A stretch of DNA of 64,000 nucleotides from Drosophila miranda (GCF_003369915.1 NW_022881603.1:32299522-32363521), one strand, 5' to 3'; shown: positions 9,864-21,207, counted from the first letter of the stretch. Numbers and translations: made by a program. Notes: a model not told the origin generated them from the sequence alone.

Positions 9864-12277
9864 ATGTCGGAAGAAGTAGATCGCAACGATCCCGAGCTGA
9901 AATACCTTTCGGTGGAACGGAACCAATACAATGATCCGGCCACACAGGCGGAATGGACACAGAAGCGCCTGGTCTGGGTGCCCCACGAGAATCAAGTGAG
10001 TTCTACTGAAGAACCCTTGCCCACATATTCCTCCTGCATATTCGCACATTCATTTCTCTGCTGAAATCATCAGCGTTAAAAGATGCCACAGTTCTTCAAG
10101 TTGGTCAAAAACCAAATCAATTTGCCGCTAAAAGGGTTTTGCACAACATTTTCCAATTTGCATATCGCAGCCACACTCTGACTCACTCACACCAAACAAA
10201 AGAGAACGAAAGAGCGGGAGAGCAGGGTCAGGGATCCAGCGAGAGCGAGGCAAAACAAGTTTGTAATCTCTGTCCCTGTATTAGTGTTGAGATATGTTCT
10301 GCATGTGTGTGTTTGTGTGTGTGTGTGAGTACTGCCTCTAGCTACCCTGCAGTACGGGTCATTAATGACTCAGCTGCTGACACGTCGATGACCGCGTCAC
10401 TACCCCCGATGACATAGTCGATGACCGGCCATACGCTGAGCTGATGACATTAACATGGAGATGTCCTAGGGCACAATCGATGACATTGTCATCGAGCATT
10501 GCCGAAAAATCATGACTTAATAAGCGATGATTTTTCACGATTTTTTGGCTTAAATCATCGCTTATTAAATGCATGATTTTTGCCTAAAGATCATGCACAT
10601 AATAAGCGATGATTTTTACCTAAAAATCATGAATTTTATAGGTGATGATTTTTACCTAAATATCATGCACTTAATAAGTGATGATTTGTCACGTAAAATC
10701 ATGCATTTAATATAAAAAGTAATACATTGTAATTGTTTATTTTTCCAATTATTTTTATTTATTATTATTCATTATTGTCTGCTTTGTATTTTTTTTTCTC
10801 TTGAGGTCTTCTGAAAATGACTATTCTTAATGTTGTGAATAGCCTTCCGAATCACTTTTTCTGCTGGCTCGTCGGGTATTTTCATCTTCACCGCCGCTGA
10901 AATAATTTTTTATTATTTTATAATTTTTTTACCCTCAGAAATATACCAAAATATACCGCATTTTCAAAATATACCGTAAATATACTGACGAACTCAAGCT
11001 CTATAATCCATATTCCTCGTTTTTGATATTCCGTGGAATATTAATAGCTATCTATATCTCTCAGCCCTACCCACATAATTTTATACGATTTATGAATCAA
11101 TTTTTTACTAACTGGCTTACTCTAAATACTTGCTTTTGCAGCAGAGACTAAATTTTTGCCCGGGATGACAAACATTTTCTCAATTCTATAATATCCTTTC
11201 CTAGGGTATGCATTGTTGCTTGCATTTTTCCGCAACATGGAACGCGATTATTGCTTTCCGCCAATGAAAATTATGGCAGGAAACGGCTGCGACAGAATGT
11301 CAGGATGCGTCGTGTTAATATTCCCCAATAATTGGTAATATTCACCCTAAGTCGATGTCCAAATATAGTAATTTAAGAACATAATTTAAAAGTATGGAAT
11401 GGGACTCATTGTTGTCAACCGGTTATTACCGATTCAAATAAATACTGAAATATACGGTATTATTTTCAATATATACCGACGTATTTTTGATATTCTGGCG
11501 AATATTACTAGCTAAATAGAACCCTCAGGCCTGCCCACATAATTTTATCCGACTAATGAATCAATTTTCTACTCGACTGGTTTATTTTAAATACTTGCTT
11601 TTATTTGATTTTGCCCAAAGGTCAAACAAATAAAACGTAAGAGATTATCTATATAATGTGTTTGTACAAAAATTGTGTGTACACACTTGCAACCATGGTC
11701 GATCTATCGGCCTAGCCCGCCAGATTTGAATCTATCCTTCTTCTTTCTAATCTGTGCGCCCAAAAGTACGCTGACCGCAATTGCCAAAACTATGCATCGT
11801 GGTATAGCCGCTCTATATAACGAATGACCCTTTTATATCTTTATTATCATATTGCTGATTTTGCATTGCTTTATATGAATATAAAACTTGATCAAAATGG
11901 AAAGACATGATGCGTGATGTGGATACATCTCATACATACATACTCATTCACTCATACACAAATAACATTTTGATTCTCATACTTTTCTTTCTGGAAGCAG
12001 AATGGTTAAAGTTCAAGTGTGACTAATTGAATGGACATTTTTCTTGTCTCCTTTTTTGCAGGGCTTCGTGGCCGCTAGTATTAAGCGGGAACATGGCGAC
12101 GAGGTTGAGGTTGAACTGGCCGAGACCGGCAAGAGGGTCATGATTCTGCGCGACGATATACAAAAGATGAATCCGCCAAAATTCGACAAAGTCGAGGATA
12201 TGGCCGATCTGACGTGCCTCAACGAGGCTTCCGTGCTGCACAACATTAAAGACAGATACTACTCTGGCTTGATCTAT
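9864..12277 (+). CDS. zip: zipper exons 1-2 (non-muscle myosin II heavy chain), 5' fragment
   Basis: Exon 1 (9864-9995, 44 codons, starts [15 protein letters not shown]) ends at a GTGAG donor. Exon 2 (12062-12277, 72 codons) follows a TTTTTTGCAG acceptor and ends at GTAAGT. They join in frame at ...[17 protein letters not shown] and encode the leader and SH3-like N-terminal subdomain of the myosin heavy chain, ending ...YYSGLIY. The product is the actin-based motor of cytoplasmic myosin II. The next exons should carry the P-loop (GESGAGKT) and the rest of the motor and tail; none is found downstream. Instead there are 0.7 kb of unassigned sequence, stacked DINEs and a partial Cdk4. Intron 1 (2.07 kb) contains a truncated segment B. 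This is the only zipper copy here with exon 2. The fragment alone cannot make a motor. Confidence 0.95.
10142..11927 (+). repeat. zipper 5' unit, partial copy C inside zipper intron 1
   Basis: The sequence matches copy B from 5165 to about 6940 (offset 4977), then changes abruptly at about 11913-11930 to sequence leading into the exon 2 acceptor. The first 200 bp look like native intron 1. The next 1.57 kb are the left half of segment B. The right half is absent, so either this is the native edge or it was deleted. Confidence 0.85.
10500..10720. repeat. Short AT-rich palindromic repeats, copy C
   Basis: This is the same irregular palindromic block as at 5520-5740, here inside zipper intron 1, with only a few base differences. 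Confidence 0.65.
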
Positions 12278-13000
12278 GTAAGTATTAAACTATATATTTC
12301 CTTCGTTACTCATAAACATAAAATTAACGCCCTGGAATTCAACGGATTCCCAGTCCAGATCAATGAAAACTTCATTCTAAGTGCGAGCGAAAAACGAAGC
12401 TCTGGATCGGATCTACTCATGTCTAGGTTAACCCCAACTTATTCCTTTGGTCTGCACGTTCACTCGGTTCTTGAAAATGTATATCTATACATTTCTGTCT
12501 AAAATGGGGTTCCTTCACGCCACATACATATGTACATACAAATTTGTGTTATAAGACTTGAAAGTTGCCGCTGTGCCAGCTGTTGGCAAGATGACGACGA
12601 CGACAGCCACCATGATGCTAATAGTGATGATGATGACGACTTTAGAGTAAACAACAACAGCATAAATACATGTGTACATATGTACATATATATTTTCCAT
12701 CCCAATAAGTTTTCTGGAATTATTGAAAAGCGAAACTCTGTCCTCAACCCAGCCCGAGTTCGTCTCTTTCTAAGTATTCGCCTGAAAGCGAATCACTCGA
12801 TTCCTAACTCTAGCCTGTTTTCCCTCTCAAACCCCCCGAACATGCGCTCTTAATTGTTATGCCAAAAGTGTTTTCTGTTCGAAAATTACAAATTTACCAA
12901 AATCAGAAAGCCAATTACTAAAAGATTTCATGCAGTGCATTTAAATGGGAAGGAGGATATAAATTCATGTCTGCTTTTGTTGCTCGCCTCTCCCCCTACT
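12278..13000. other. Unassigned single-copy sequence after zipper exon 2
   Basis: This is probably zipper intron 2, or intron of the neighbouring partial gene. It holds short ATGTACATA-type repeats (12525-12540, 12670-12690) and a GATGATGACGAC-type simple run (12590-12640). The frames of up to 152 codons across the exon 2 donor are read-through and show no domain. The break between zipper and Cdk4 material lies here or in the adjacent DINEs. Confidence 0.5.
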
Positions 13001-13740
13001 TTTTATACCCGATACTCAAAATGAGTATGGGGGTATATTAGATTTGTGGTAAAAGTGGATGTGTGTAACGTCCAGAAGGAATCGTTTCCGACCCCATAAA
13101 GTATATATATTCTTGATCAGCATCAATAGCCGAGTCGATTGAGCCCTGTCTGTCTGTCCGTCCGTCCGTCTGTCCGTACCCTTCAGCGCCTAGTGCTCAA
13201 AGACTATAAGAGCGAGAGCAACGATGTTTTGGATCCAGACTTCTGTGATATGTCACTGCTACAAGAATATTTCAAAACTTTGCCCCGCCCACTTCCGCCC
13301 CCACAAAGGGCGAAAATCTGTGGCATCCACAATTTCGACGATACGAGAAAACTAAAAACGCAGAATCGTAGAAGATGACTATATCTTCTAGTGTGCAAAA
13401 TCTGAACCAGATCGTATAATTATTATAGCCAGAATCAAGAAAACAATTTCATTCTTTCTCGCTCTGTCTCTCTCTAACACACAGGTTTCATGGTCGGTTT
13501 TGCCAATTGCAAAATATGAGTTCAAGGATCTCAGAACCTATAAGAGCCAGAGCAACCAAATTTGGTATCCACACTCCTGTGATATCGGACCTTGATGCTG
13601 GCTCGGCTCGGCTATTGATGCTGATCAAGAATATATATACTTTATGGGGTCGGAAACGATTCCTTCTGGACGTTACACACATCCACTTTTACCACAAATC
13701 TAATATTCCCCAATACTCATTTTGAGTATCGGGTATAAAA
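13001..13740. mobile_element. DINE-1-like helentron fragments, head-to-head
   Basis: It begins with the minus-orientation end (TTTATACCCGATACTCAAAATGAG) followed by a (GTCY)n run at 13145-13185, and finishes with the plus-orientation end (CTCATTTTGAGTATCGGGTATAAAA). The two oppositely oriented pieces join near 13590-13610. The (GTCY)n tract and the TATACCCGATACT end are hallmarks of DINE-1/INE-1, called ISY or mini-me in obscura-group literature. No replicase gene is present, so it is non-autonomous. Confidence 0.85.
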
Positions 13741-14155
13741 AACGATGCTGCCACATGGACAGCGAAATAGAAGGCAAATAGAGTTACATAGAAAGAGAGG
13801 AGAAACACCCACGGTTCAGGTCCCGCTTAAATCAAGCAGTTTATCAACATGCGCCAGCTACATGTTGCCAGAGCTCAGCCTTGAGCCACAGAAGAGTCTT
13901 ATTTTTGTCTCTTAATGATCCATAGAAAGTTTAAGAGAGGGTGTGAGACCTACTGCATTTTTAATTTATTTTTCTGGAACAATTTAAGAAAAGAGGAAGA
14001 AATTAAGTCGTGCTAAGCAGTTCCCAACAATGTTGCAAGCCTGACAATCTTCTGTTCTTTTTTTTCATTTTTCGGGGGTAATTTATGTGATCAGATAAAT
14101 CGATATTAATTGAAGATGCAATTGAGGCAGCTAATTCAATGATTTATATAACGAA

Positions 14156-15264
14156 CGAGGGGGAACGTTGTGAGTTGCTGCGGACACCGCAACTCTACAG
14201 TTATACCCGATACTAAGTCAGTATGGCTCTCCTCCGGCAGACGCCGCTAATATTAAACGACACGACAAAGAGTGCGTGCGAGAGAGACAGAAAATCAGTC
14301 AGAGCGTGACGTCGGGCGCTGCGAAGCCAGTGCAAATTGATTTGTTCCTTTTGGCTATAAAAATTATCTGATCTGATCCAGATTCAGCAATCTGATAGAT
14401 ACGGTCATTATCTATGATTCTGCGTTTTTAGTTTTCTCGAATGTGCGATATTGTGGATGCAACAGATTTTCGTCCTTTGTGGGGGCGGAAGGGGGTGGGG
14501 CGAAATTCTGAGATATACGTTTTATAGTGAGATATAACAGAAGTGCGGATACCAAATTTGGTTACTCTAGCCTTAATAGTCTCTGAGATTTGTGGATGCC
14601 CCAGTTTTTCGTCCTTTGCGGGGGCGGAAGGGGGGGTGGCGAAATTTGGACACGAAACGGTCAAGGTCCGATATCACAGGAGTGTGGATACCAAATTTGG
14701 TTGCTCTGGCTCTTATAGGTTCTGAGATCCTTGAACTCATATTTTGCAATTGGGAAAACCGACCATGAAACCTGTGTGTTAGAGAGAGACAGAGCGAGAA
14801 AGAATGAAATTGTTTTCTTGATTCTGGCTATAATAATTATACGATCTGGTTGAGATCTTACATTCTAAAACATATAGTCATCCTCTACGATTCTGCGTTT
14901 TTGGTTTTATCGTATCTTTAAAAATGTGGATGCCACAGATTTTCGTCCTTTGTGGGGGCGGAAGTGGGCGGGGCGAAGTTTTGAAATATTTTTGTAGCAG
15001 TGACATATCACAGAAGTCTGGATCCAAAACATCGTTGCTTTAGCTCTTATAGTCTTTGAGCACTAGGCGCTGAAGGGGACGGACAGACGGACGGACGGAC
15101 AGACGGAAAGACAAACAGGGCTCAATCGACTCGGCTATTGATGCTGATCAAGAATATATATACTTTATGGGGTCGGAAACGATTCCTTCTGGACGTTACA
15201 CACATCCACTTTTACCACAAATCTAATATTCCCCAATACTCATTTTGAGTATCGGGTATAAAAA
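14156..15264 (+). mobile_element. DINE-1-like helentron, full-length type
   Basis: It runs from CGAGGGGGAACGTTGTGAG to GAGTATCGGGTATAAAA (1.1 kb). Inside are the imperfect stem CAGTTATACCCGATACTAAGTCAG, repeated sub-blocks containing TTTTCGTCCTTTG(T/C)GGGGGCGGAA, and a (GGAC/AGAC)n tract at 15075-15120. No coding capacity; non-autonomous. Confidence 0.88.
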
Positions 15265-15678
15265 ACGATGCTGCCATATGGACAGCGAAATAGAAGCCAA
15301 ATAGAGTTACATAGAAAGAGAGGAGAAACACCCACGGTTCAGGTCCCGCTCAAATCAAGCAGTTTATCAACATGCGCCAGCTACATGTTGCCAGAGCTCA
15401 GCCTTGAGCCACAGAAGAGTCTTATTTTTGTCTCTTAATGATCCATAGAAAGTTTAAGAGAGGGTGTGAGACCTACTGCATTTTTAATTTATTTTTCTGG
15501 AACAATTTAAGAAAAGAGGAAGAAATTAAGTCGTGCTAAGCAGTTCCCAACAATGTTGCAAGCCTGACAATCTTCTGTTCTTTTTTTTCATTTTTCGGGG
15601 GTAATTTATGTGATCAGATAAATCGATATTAATTGAAGATGCAATTGAGGCAGCTAATTCAATGATTTATATAACGAA

Positions 15679-16326
15679 CGAGGGGGAACGTTGTGAGTTG
15701 CTGCGAACACCGCAACTCTACAGTTATACCCGATACTAAGTCAGTATGGCTCTCCTCCGGCAGACGCCGCTAATATTAAACGACACGACAAAGAGTGCGT
15801 GCGAGAGAGACAGAAAATCAGTCAGAGCGTGACGTCGGGCGCTGCGTAGCCACTGCAAATTGATTTGTTCCTATTGGCTATAAAAATGATCCGATCTGAT
15901 CCAGATTCAGGAATCTGATAGATATGGTCCTTATCTATGATTCTGCGTTTTTAGTTTTTTCGTATCTTCAATATTGTGGATGCCACAGATTTTCGCTCTT
16001 TGTGGGGGCGGAAGTGGGCGGGGCAAAGTTTTGAAATATTCTTGTAGCAGTGACATATCACAGAAGTCTGGATCCAAAACATCGTTGCTCTACCTCTTAT
16101 AGTCTTTGAGCACTAGGCGCTGAAGGGGACGGACAGACGGACAGACGGACGGACGGACAGACGGACAGACAGACATGGCTCAATCGACTCGGCTATTGAT
16201 GCTGATCAAGAATATATGTATATACTTTATGGGGTCGGAAACGATTCCTTCTGGACGTTACACACATCCACTTTTACCACAAATCTAATATACCTCAATA
16301 CTCATTTTGAGTATCGGGTATAAAAA
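15679..16326 (+). mobile_element. DINE-1-like helentron, internally shortened
   Basis: It has the same two ends as the element at 14156 but is only 650 bp long and lacks the middle sub-blocks. Its right end stops 30 bp before the 3' splice site of the first Cdk4 exon present, so it lies in, and may have truncated, that intron. Confidence 0.85.
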
Positions 16327-16356
16327 GTTCCTATCTGATTTCCCCTCTTCTTGCAG

Positions 16357-17243
16357 ACTGTTCGAAGTATGCCAGTTTCTGGAGCGCGACGGACAACTAA
16401 TGATTCTTCTGGTCTTTGAGCACCTGGAGCAGGATTTGTCTGACCTCATCGAACGCCTGCCCAAATCAGGCATGTCCCCCACCACAATCCAGGTGATTAC
16501 GCATAATACCTCCATTAGTCAAACTGTGTAACCAAACGATCCCATCTGGCAGCGTCTGTCGCGGGAGCTCCTGACCGGCGTGGACTTTCTGCACTTGCAT
16601 CGCATCATCCACCGCGATCTGAAACCGCAGAATCTGCTAGTTTCCGCTCAGGGCCATCTGAAGATTGCCGATTTTGGTCTGGCCAAAACATACAACTCCG
16701 AAATGAAGCTGACATCAGTGGTTGTTACGCTGTGGTATCGCGCTCCCGAGGTACTTCTTATCCAGCCCTACAACAGTTCCGTGGATCTCTGGAGTGCCGC
16801 CTGCATAATCTTTGAGATGTTCAACCGGAAGGCTCTGTTCCCGTGCACATCAGAGAAGAACCAGCTGGATCGTATATTCGAGTATGTATCGAATTAAATG
16901 TGTATCAAGTTTATATCTAAATCTCTGTTGTTTCCATCTCTCCCCTGTAGGCTGACGGGCCGACCCACAGATCAGCAATGGCCCAAAACCATCTCTGTGG
17001 CACGGGAGCATTTCCCTCACCGCCTTCCCAAGCGGCCACGTGACTTTTGCCCCAACCTGTGCGAGTTCTCCGATGACCTGTTGAATGTACCTTTGTGTGT
17101 TGCTCTCTCCGTCTGGATAAACATACTAATCTATGCCCTCCTCCGTGTCCTTCATCCAGCAAATGCTGTCGTACGACATAAACATGCGCCCCTCGGCCCT
17201 GGATTGCCTAGAGCACGATTACTTCACGCAGGAGCCGCTTTAA
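16357..17243 (+). pseudogene. Cdk4: Cdk4/6 cyclin-dependent kinase, 5'-truncated
   Basis: Four exons join in frame: 16357-16492, 16553-16881, 16951-17086 and 17160-17243 (stop 17241-17243), all with GT/AG borders. The 227 residues begin in the N-lobe (LFEVCQFLERDG) and contain the catalytic loop HRDLKPQN, the DFG motif (IADFGLAKTY), the activation segment to WYRAPEVLL, and a C-lobe ending EHDYFTQEPL. This matches Drosophila Cdk4, the cyclin D partner in growth and G1 control. The glycine loop, catalytic lysine and PSTAIRE-type helix are missing: the missing 5' exons are not seen on either strand and DINEs fill the space. Splice sites and frame of what remains are intact, so the loss is recent or functional 5' exons lie elsewhere. 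The gene converges on dolichol kinase. Confidence 0.88.
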
Positions 17244-17821
17244 GACAGGGCCACCGATGGGTACAATGGACAGAGCTCCCAGACGTAGTCGGGTGGAGTT
17301 CGTACGCATTGGATGGCCGCAACCAGTGTTTTGTTCTTGTCATAATGTTCCTTTAAATGCAGTCCAGCATGTCATTCATTTTCCAGTCTAGGTGTCTTGC
17401 CCTGCAACCGGGTCCAGGTCCTAAGGCAGAAGCAGGAGCTGAATGAATACCATACCTTAATATGTTTTTAGTCGTAAGTTAAGTGTGGAACATGCGCAAA
17501 ACGTGTAGCCGCAAAATCCCAAAAGTGGAACGATTCTCGGGGAAGATCAGTCCCATTCGAAATGTGATACAACAAGTTCAGGAATACATTATACAATTTC
17601 AAAATTTTGTACAGCAGCAGAAATAATTCAATATTTATGCCTATGTGCAGAAACTATGTTTGTAAATACACATATGTACATATGTATGTAAGTATACATA
17701 TATGCATTGATACCTACATAATTTGTTATAGATCCTATGGACCGTAAATAAAAGTACAGTCCCATAATTAGTGTTGGTCAATATGCATGTATATGTATAT
17801 GCACTCACAAGGAGATCAGAA
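17244..17821. other. 3' intergenic region between convergent Cdk4 and dolichol kinase
   Basis: This holds the Cdk4 3'UTR. An AATAAA at 17747-17752 is a likely Cdk4 polyadenylation signal. There are short TATGTACATATG repeats (17670-17710). No coding sequence is seen. Confidence 0.6.
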
Positions 17822-19563
17822 TCAGGCCAGGCCAACGAGTATATAAAAGACTAGGGGCAGCACCAGATTGTCCACTTGGTCGGTAAAGGCCTCCACCATG
17901 GCTGAGTTGATGGCTGCGAAAATGGTTGCAAACCACTTGGCCTGTGTCATGGCCAGCAGACCGGTCGCCTCCAGCAACCAGACGGACAGAAGGATGGACA
18001 TCACGAAGGCGATAGTGCCTTCCAGGGAACGTGAGGAATCTGCAAGAGTTGAAAACGTTGTATTAGTCAGCAGTTCAATGGGAGTGTTCTCCTGTCACTA
18101 CTCACTTCCCCACATGTTGCGTCCCATCTTGGAGCCCACCCCACTGGCCGCGGTGTCGCCCACGCCCACTGCCAGGATGCCCGAGAGCAGGATCAAAGTA
18201 TCTTTTCCGGAGCAGGGGCAAGGAGTCAGCCATAGGGGCATGGAGCATCCAATAAGCAGGCAGAACGGGGTCAGCGCCAGAACCCCAGCGTCCTTTTCAT
18301 CCCGGAACGAGTGGAAAGCGTCGGTCAGCCTGTCCGAAAATGGAGGAATCTCTAGCAGTCGCATCAGCTCCAGGACCACAAATGCCGCCAGCGCTATGCC
18401 CGTGGCTAAGTACAGTAGAGTGCACTGAAAGAGCACTCCTGGAACGAAGACAAGCACTATCAACAGGTGGATTATCTTACGGATTCGGGTGTTGGCTTGA
18501 ACGGTGTGCCGCAGTTGCCAGGTGATGGTGGCGCCGGTCAATAGAACGAGCACCAGGTAGAAGCCTATAATTTGCAGTCGCTTAGGGCTCCTGAAGATGA
18601 ACTGGAGCAGAGCCACAATAGGCAGAGGACTGGTGACGGGGGCACAGGTGACTGCCACTACGAGGAGGCCCAGCAACAGGTAGAAAGGAATAGGCCCATG
18701 CAGTCGTGGAACTGCGGTCACCAGCACGCAGAGAATGAGCAGCCACATCAAAGCATTCTGTGAAAGAGTGGGCTCTGATTCTGATTAGACAGGATTAGAT
18801 GTGGATGAATGATCACCTAAACCCACCAGCATTATAAGATTAAGTCGGTCAAAATCACTAAAGGTCTTGGCATCCGCGTCCGCGGAGCACAGTTCGTAGA
18901 GCCGGTAAGTGGCGCTTATCACGAACAGCATAAGACCTTGGAATAGAATGGAGGCCTCGCCGTAGGTGAAGCACCGTGAGAAGCCACGCATCATGCAGAT
19001 GTAAAAGTGCTGGTAGCCAGCTATCATCAGGAACCCCGCGAACACAGCAAACAACCGGAAGTGCCCAGGCAGAGGCCGAAACCAAGTGCGGTGAATGTTC
19101 CCGGCAGTAGGCTGATGATGCATTTGGCCAGTATGCTCGTGTCCGCAAAGAAGTACACGAAGAAGCAGAGTGTCTCCACGCACATGCCAGCGGCTGTCAC
19201 CGTCAACATCAGATGGAGATGGACCTGCTCCTTGCAGGTCGGAGCGTTTAGAAAGCGCGAGGCCAAGGCCAGCGGCATCAGAAAGCACATCCAACCGCCA
19301 CTCGACGCCCAGGGCCTGTTCGTCCAGTGGATTGGTGATAAGATAAGATTAAGTAGAGCGTCATTAACACTCAACTGGGAACTTTGCACTTTGACTCACC
19401 TGGGCAGCATGACATTGTCTCGCTTGGCGGTGGTGGAGTCGTGGACCCTGCTGCTGCTGTGGTGTCTATCCAAATGCTCGTAATCGCTGGAATTGCTCTC
19501 CGTTGTGGAGCCGGAGGACAGGTCCGATTCGGAATGTTCTGTTCCGCTGATTGAGCGTCGCAT
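17822..19563 (-). pseudogene. Dolichol kinase, frameshifted copy
   Basis: Four minus-strand exons: 19563-19400, 19315-18827, 18757-18106 and 18039-17822, with GT/AG introns and consistent phases. The spliced protein would be about 507 residues: a Ser-rich cytoplasmic start (MRRSISGTEHSESD), many membrane spans, and near the C-terminus the CTP-binding signature VGVGDTAASGVGSKMGRNMW typical of DOLK/Sec59. The enzyme phosphorylates dolichol with CTP in the ER membrane for N-glycosylation. Exon 2 changes frame between about 19090 and 19050: GFGLCLG is in one frame and FRLFAVFAGFLMIAG in the next. One missing base restores correct phase at the exon 2/3 border, so this is a 1-bp loss. It may be decay or a sequence error. 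Just upstream, unique DNA ends at 19662, where the zipper unit begins, so the native promoter is cut to about 100 bp. The D. melanogaster homologue is, I believe, CG8311. Confidence 0.85.
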
Positions 19564-21207
19564 TGTCGCTTGTTTTATTTGTTTCTCAGCTTAAAGCATA
19601 CTTCTAAGTGCCAAATGTTTGTTTTTTCTTGGACGCCCATCCGCCCGCGGATATATGGCCTGACCCTCAGAAATATACCAAAATATACCGCATTTTCAAA
19701 ATATACCGTAAATATATTGACGAACTCAAGCTCTATAATCCATATTCCTCGTTTTTGATATTCCGTGGAATATTAATAGCTATCTATATCTCTCAGCCCT
19801 ACCCACATAATTTTATACGATTTATGAATCAATTTTTTACTAACTGGCTTACTCTAAATACTTGCTTTTGCAGCAGAGACTAAATTTTTGCCTGGGATGA
19901 CAAACATTTTCTCAATTCTATAATATCCTTTCCTAGGGTATGCATTGTTGCTTGCATTTTTCCGCAACATGGAACGCGATTATTGCTTTCCGCCAATGAA
20001 AATTATGGCAGGAAACGGCTGCGACAGAATGTCAGGATGCGTCGTGTTAATATTCCCCAATAATTGGTAATATTCACCCTAAGTCGATGTCCAAATATAG
20101 TAATTTAAGAACATAATTTAAAAGTATGGAATGGGACTCATTGTTGTCAACCGGTTATTACCGATTCAAATAAATACTGAAATATACGGTATTATTTTCA
20201 AAATATACCGACGTATTTTTGATATTCTGGCGAATATTACTAGCTAAATAGAACCCTCAGGCCTGCCCACATAATTTTATCCGACTAATGAATAAATTTT
20301 CTACTCGACTGGTTTATTTTAAATACTTGCTTTTATTTGATTTTGCCCAAAGGTCAAACAAATAAAACGTAAGAGATTATCTATATAATGTGTTTGTACA
20401 AAAATTGTGTGTACACACTTGCAACCATGGTCGATCTATCGGCCTAGCCCGCCAGATTCGAATCTATCCTTCTTCGTTCTAATCTGTGCGCCCAAAAGTA
20501 CGCTGACCGCAATTGCCAAAACTATGCATCGTGGTATAGCCGCTCTATATAACGAATGACCCTTTTATATCTTTATTATCATATTGCTGATTTTGCATTG
20601 CTTTATATGAATATAAAACTTGATCAAAATGGAAAGACATGATGCGAGATGTGGATGCGATGCGAAGTAAAGCAACTAAAATTTTGTTGTAATGATTAGC
20701 TCAGTACGATGAGAAGGTGGGTCGGCGGAACGTGTATATACGTTTCACAAGAAAAGTCACAAGTGCAAAAAGATTGACACACAACTCTATTTAACTTTTG
20801 ACAGATGTCAGAAACAATCCCAAATAAGACACCTGCGTTCGTGGAAAAAGCTATCACCACTAGGTGAAAAAAGGTTATTGTGCTGAAACAGCTCCAAAAT
20901 GAAAACTACGAAGTGCACGATATCTACAACCTGGGAATGGGTAGAAAGTACGGTCAATATTCTATTCTATTTTTTCCAGACCGTTTTCCACCGTCTACTT
21001 CGTCAGTTCGCCCTCGTCTGTACCGTCAGCTAGTGTTGGCTCGGTGCAGATTATAAATGTTTATAGAATTTTAATAAAAAAATGGAATATTTTGTTGAAT
21101 AAAATAAAGATAAAAAAGAAATAGCAAGAGAGAAATAAGAAGCAAAGGAGGCGAAGGAGAATTGATTCAATAAAAAAAAAGGTACAGAGGAAGTGCACCA
21201 GACCACC

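Larger units (their letters stand above)
5167..10141 (+). repeat. zipper 5' unit, copy B (direct)
   Basis: This 4.98-kb unit repeats in tandem: the sequence at 5191 recurs at 10168 (offset 4977) and again at 23811 in copy D. The order is intron 1 piece, segment B, zipper upstream/5'UTR, exon 1 and the start of intron 1. It runs without interruption into copy C, which leads to zipper exon 2. The tandem arrangement puts intron-derived segment B directly upstream of the zipper promoter region, so the duplication breakpoint lies near 8610. Confidence 0.92.
1..10331. repeat. Large near-perfect palindrome of two zipper 5' units
   Basis: The left arm (about 1-5165) is the reverse complement of the right arm (about 5167-10331). 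A single base, T5166, separates the arms: the 15 bases ending at 5165 are mirrored by the 15 bases starting at 5167. Position x pairs with roughly 10332-x, drifting by a few bases because of small indels. Each arm carries a piece of zipper intron 1, a 3.2-kb AT-rich segment, the zipper upstream/5'UTR region and coding exon 1. The two exon 1 copies point outward. The centre lies inside intron 1 sequence, so the junction is a rearrangement and not part of a normal gene. The left arm may continue beyond the window. Confidence 0.93.
13741..16326 (+). repeat. 1.5-kb tandem duplication of spacer plus DINE
   Basis: A 415-bp spacer (13741-14155) followed by a DINE recurs at 15265-15678 with its own DINE, at an offset of 1523 bp. 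The spacers are nearly identical and contain no recognisable gene. The second DINE is shorter than the first, so the copies diverged by an internal deletion or came from recombination between DINEs. Confidence 0.88.

Noticed and set aside
12044-12502. A 152-codon frame starting upstream of zipper exon 2
   Set aside because: It is exon 2 plus read-through of both flanking intron ends; splice sites define the exon as 12062-12277.
13001-13740. Small protein frames inside DINEs (60-115 codons, e.g. 60538-60885)
   Set aside because: The same frames recur in every DINE because the repeat lacks stops there; DINE-1 has no known coding capacity.
12278-16356. Functional zipper-Cdk4 fusion transcript
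   Set aside because: zip exon 2 ends in phase 0, while the first Cdk4 exon needs two bases from a previous exon, so direct splicing would shift the frame.
16898-17356. 152-codon frame overlapping Cdk4 exons 3-4
   Set aside because: It reads across the Cdk4 introns in another frame; the spliced kinase reading explains the sequence.
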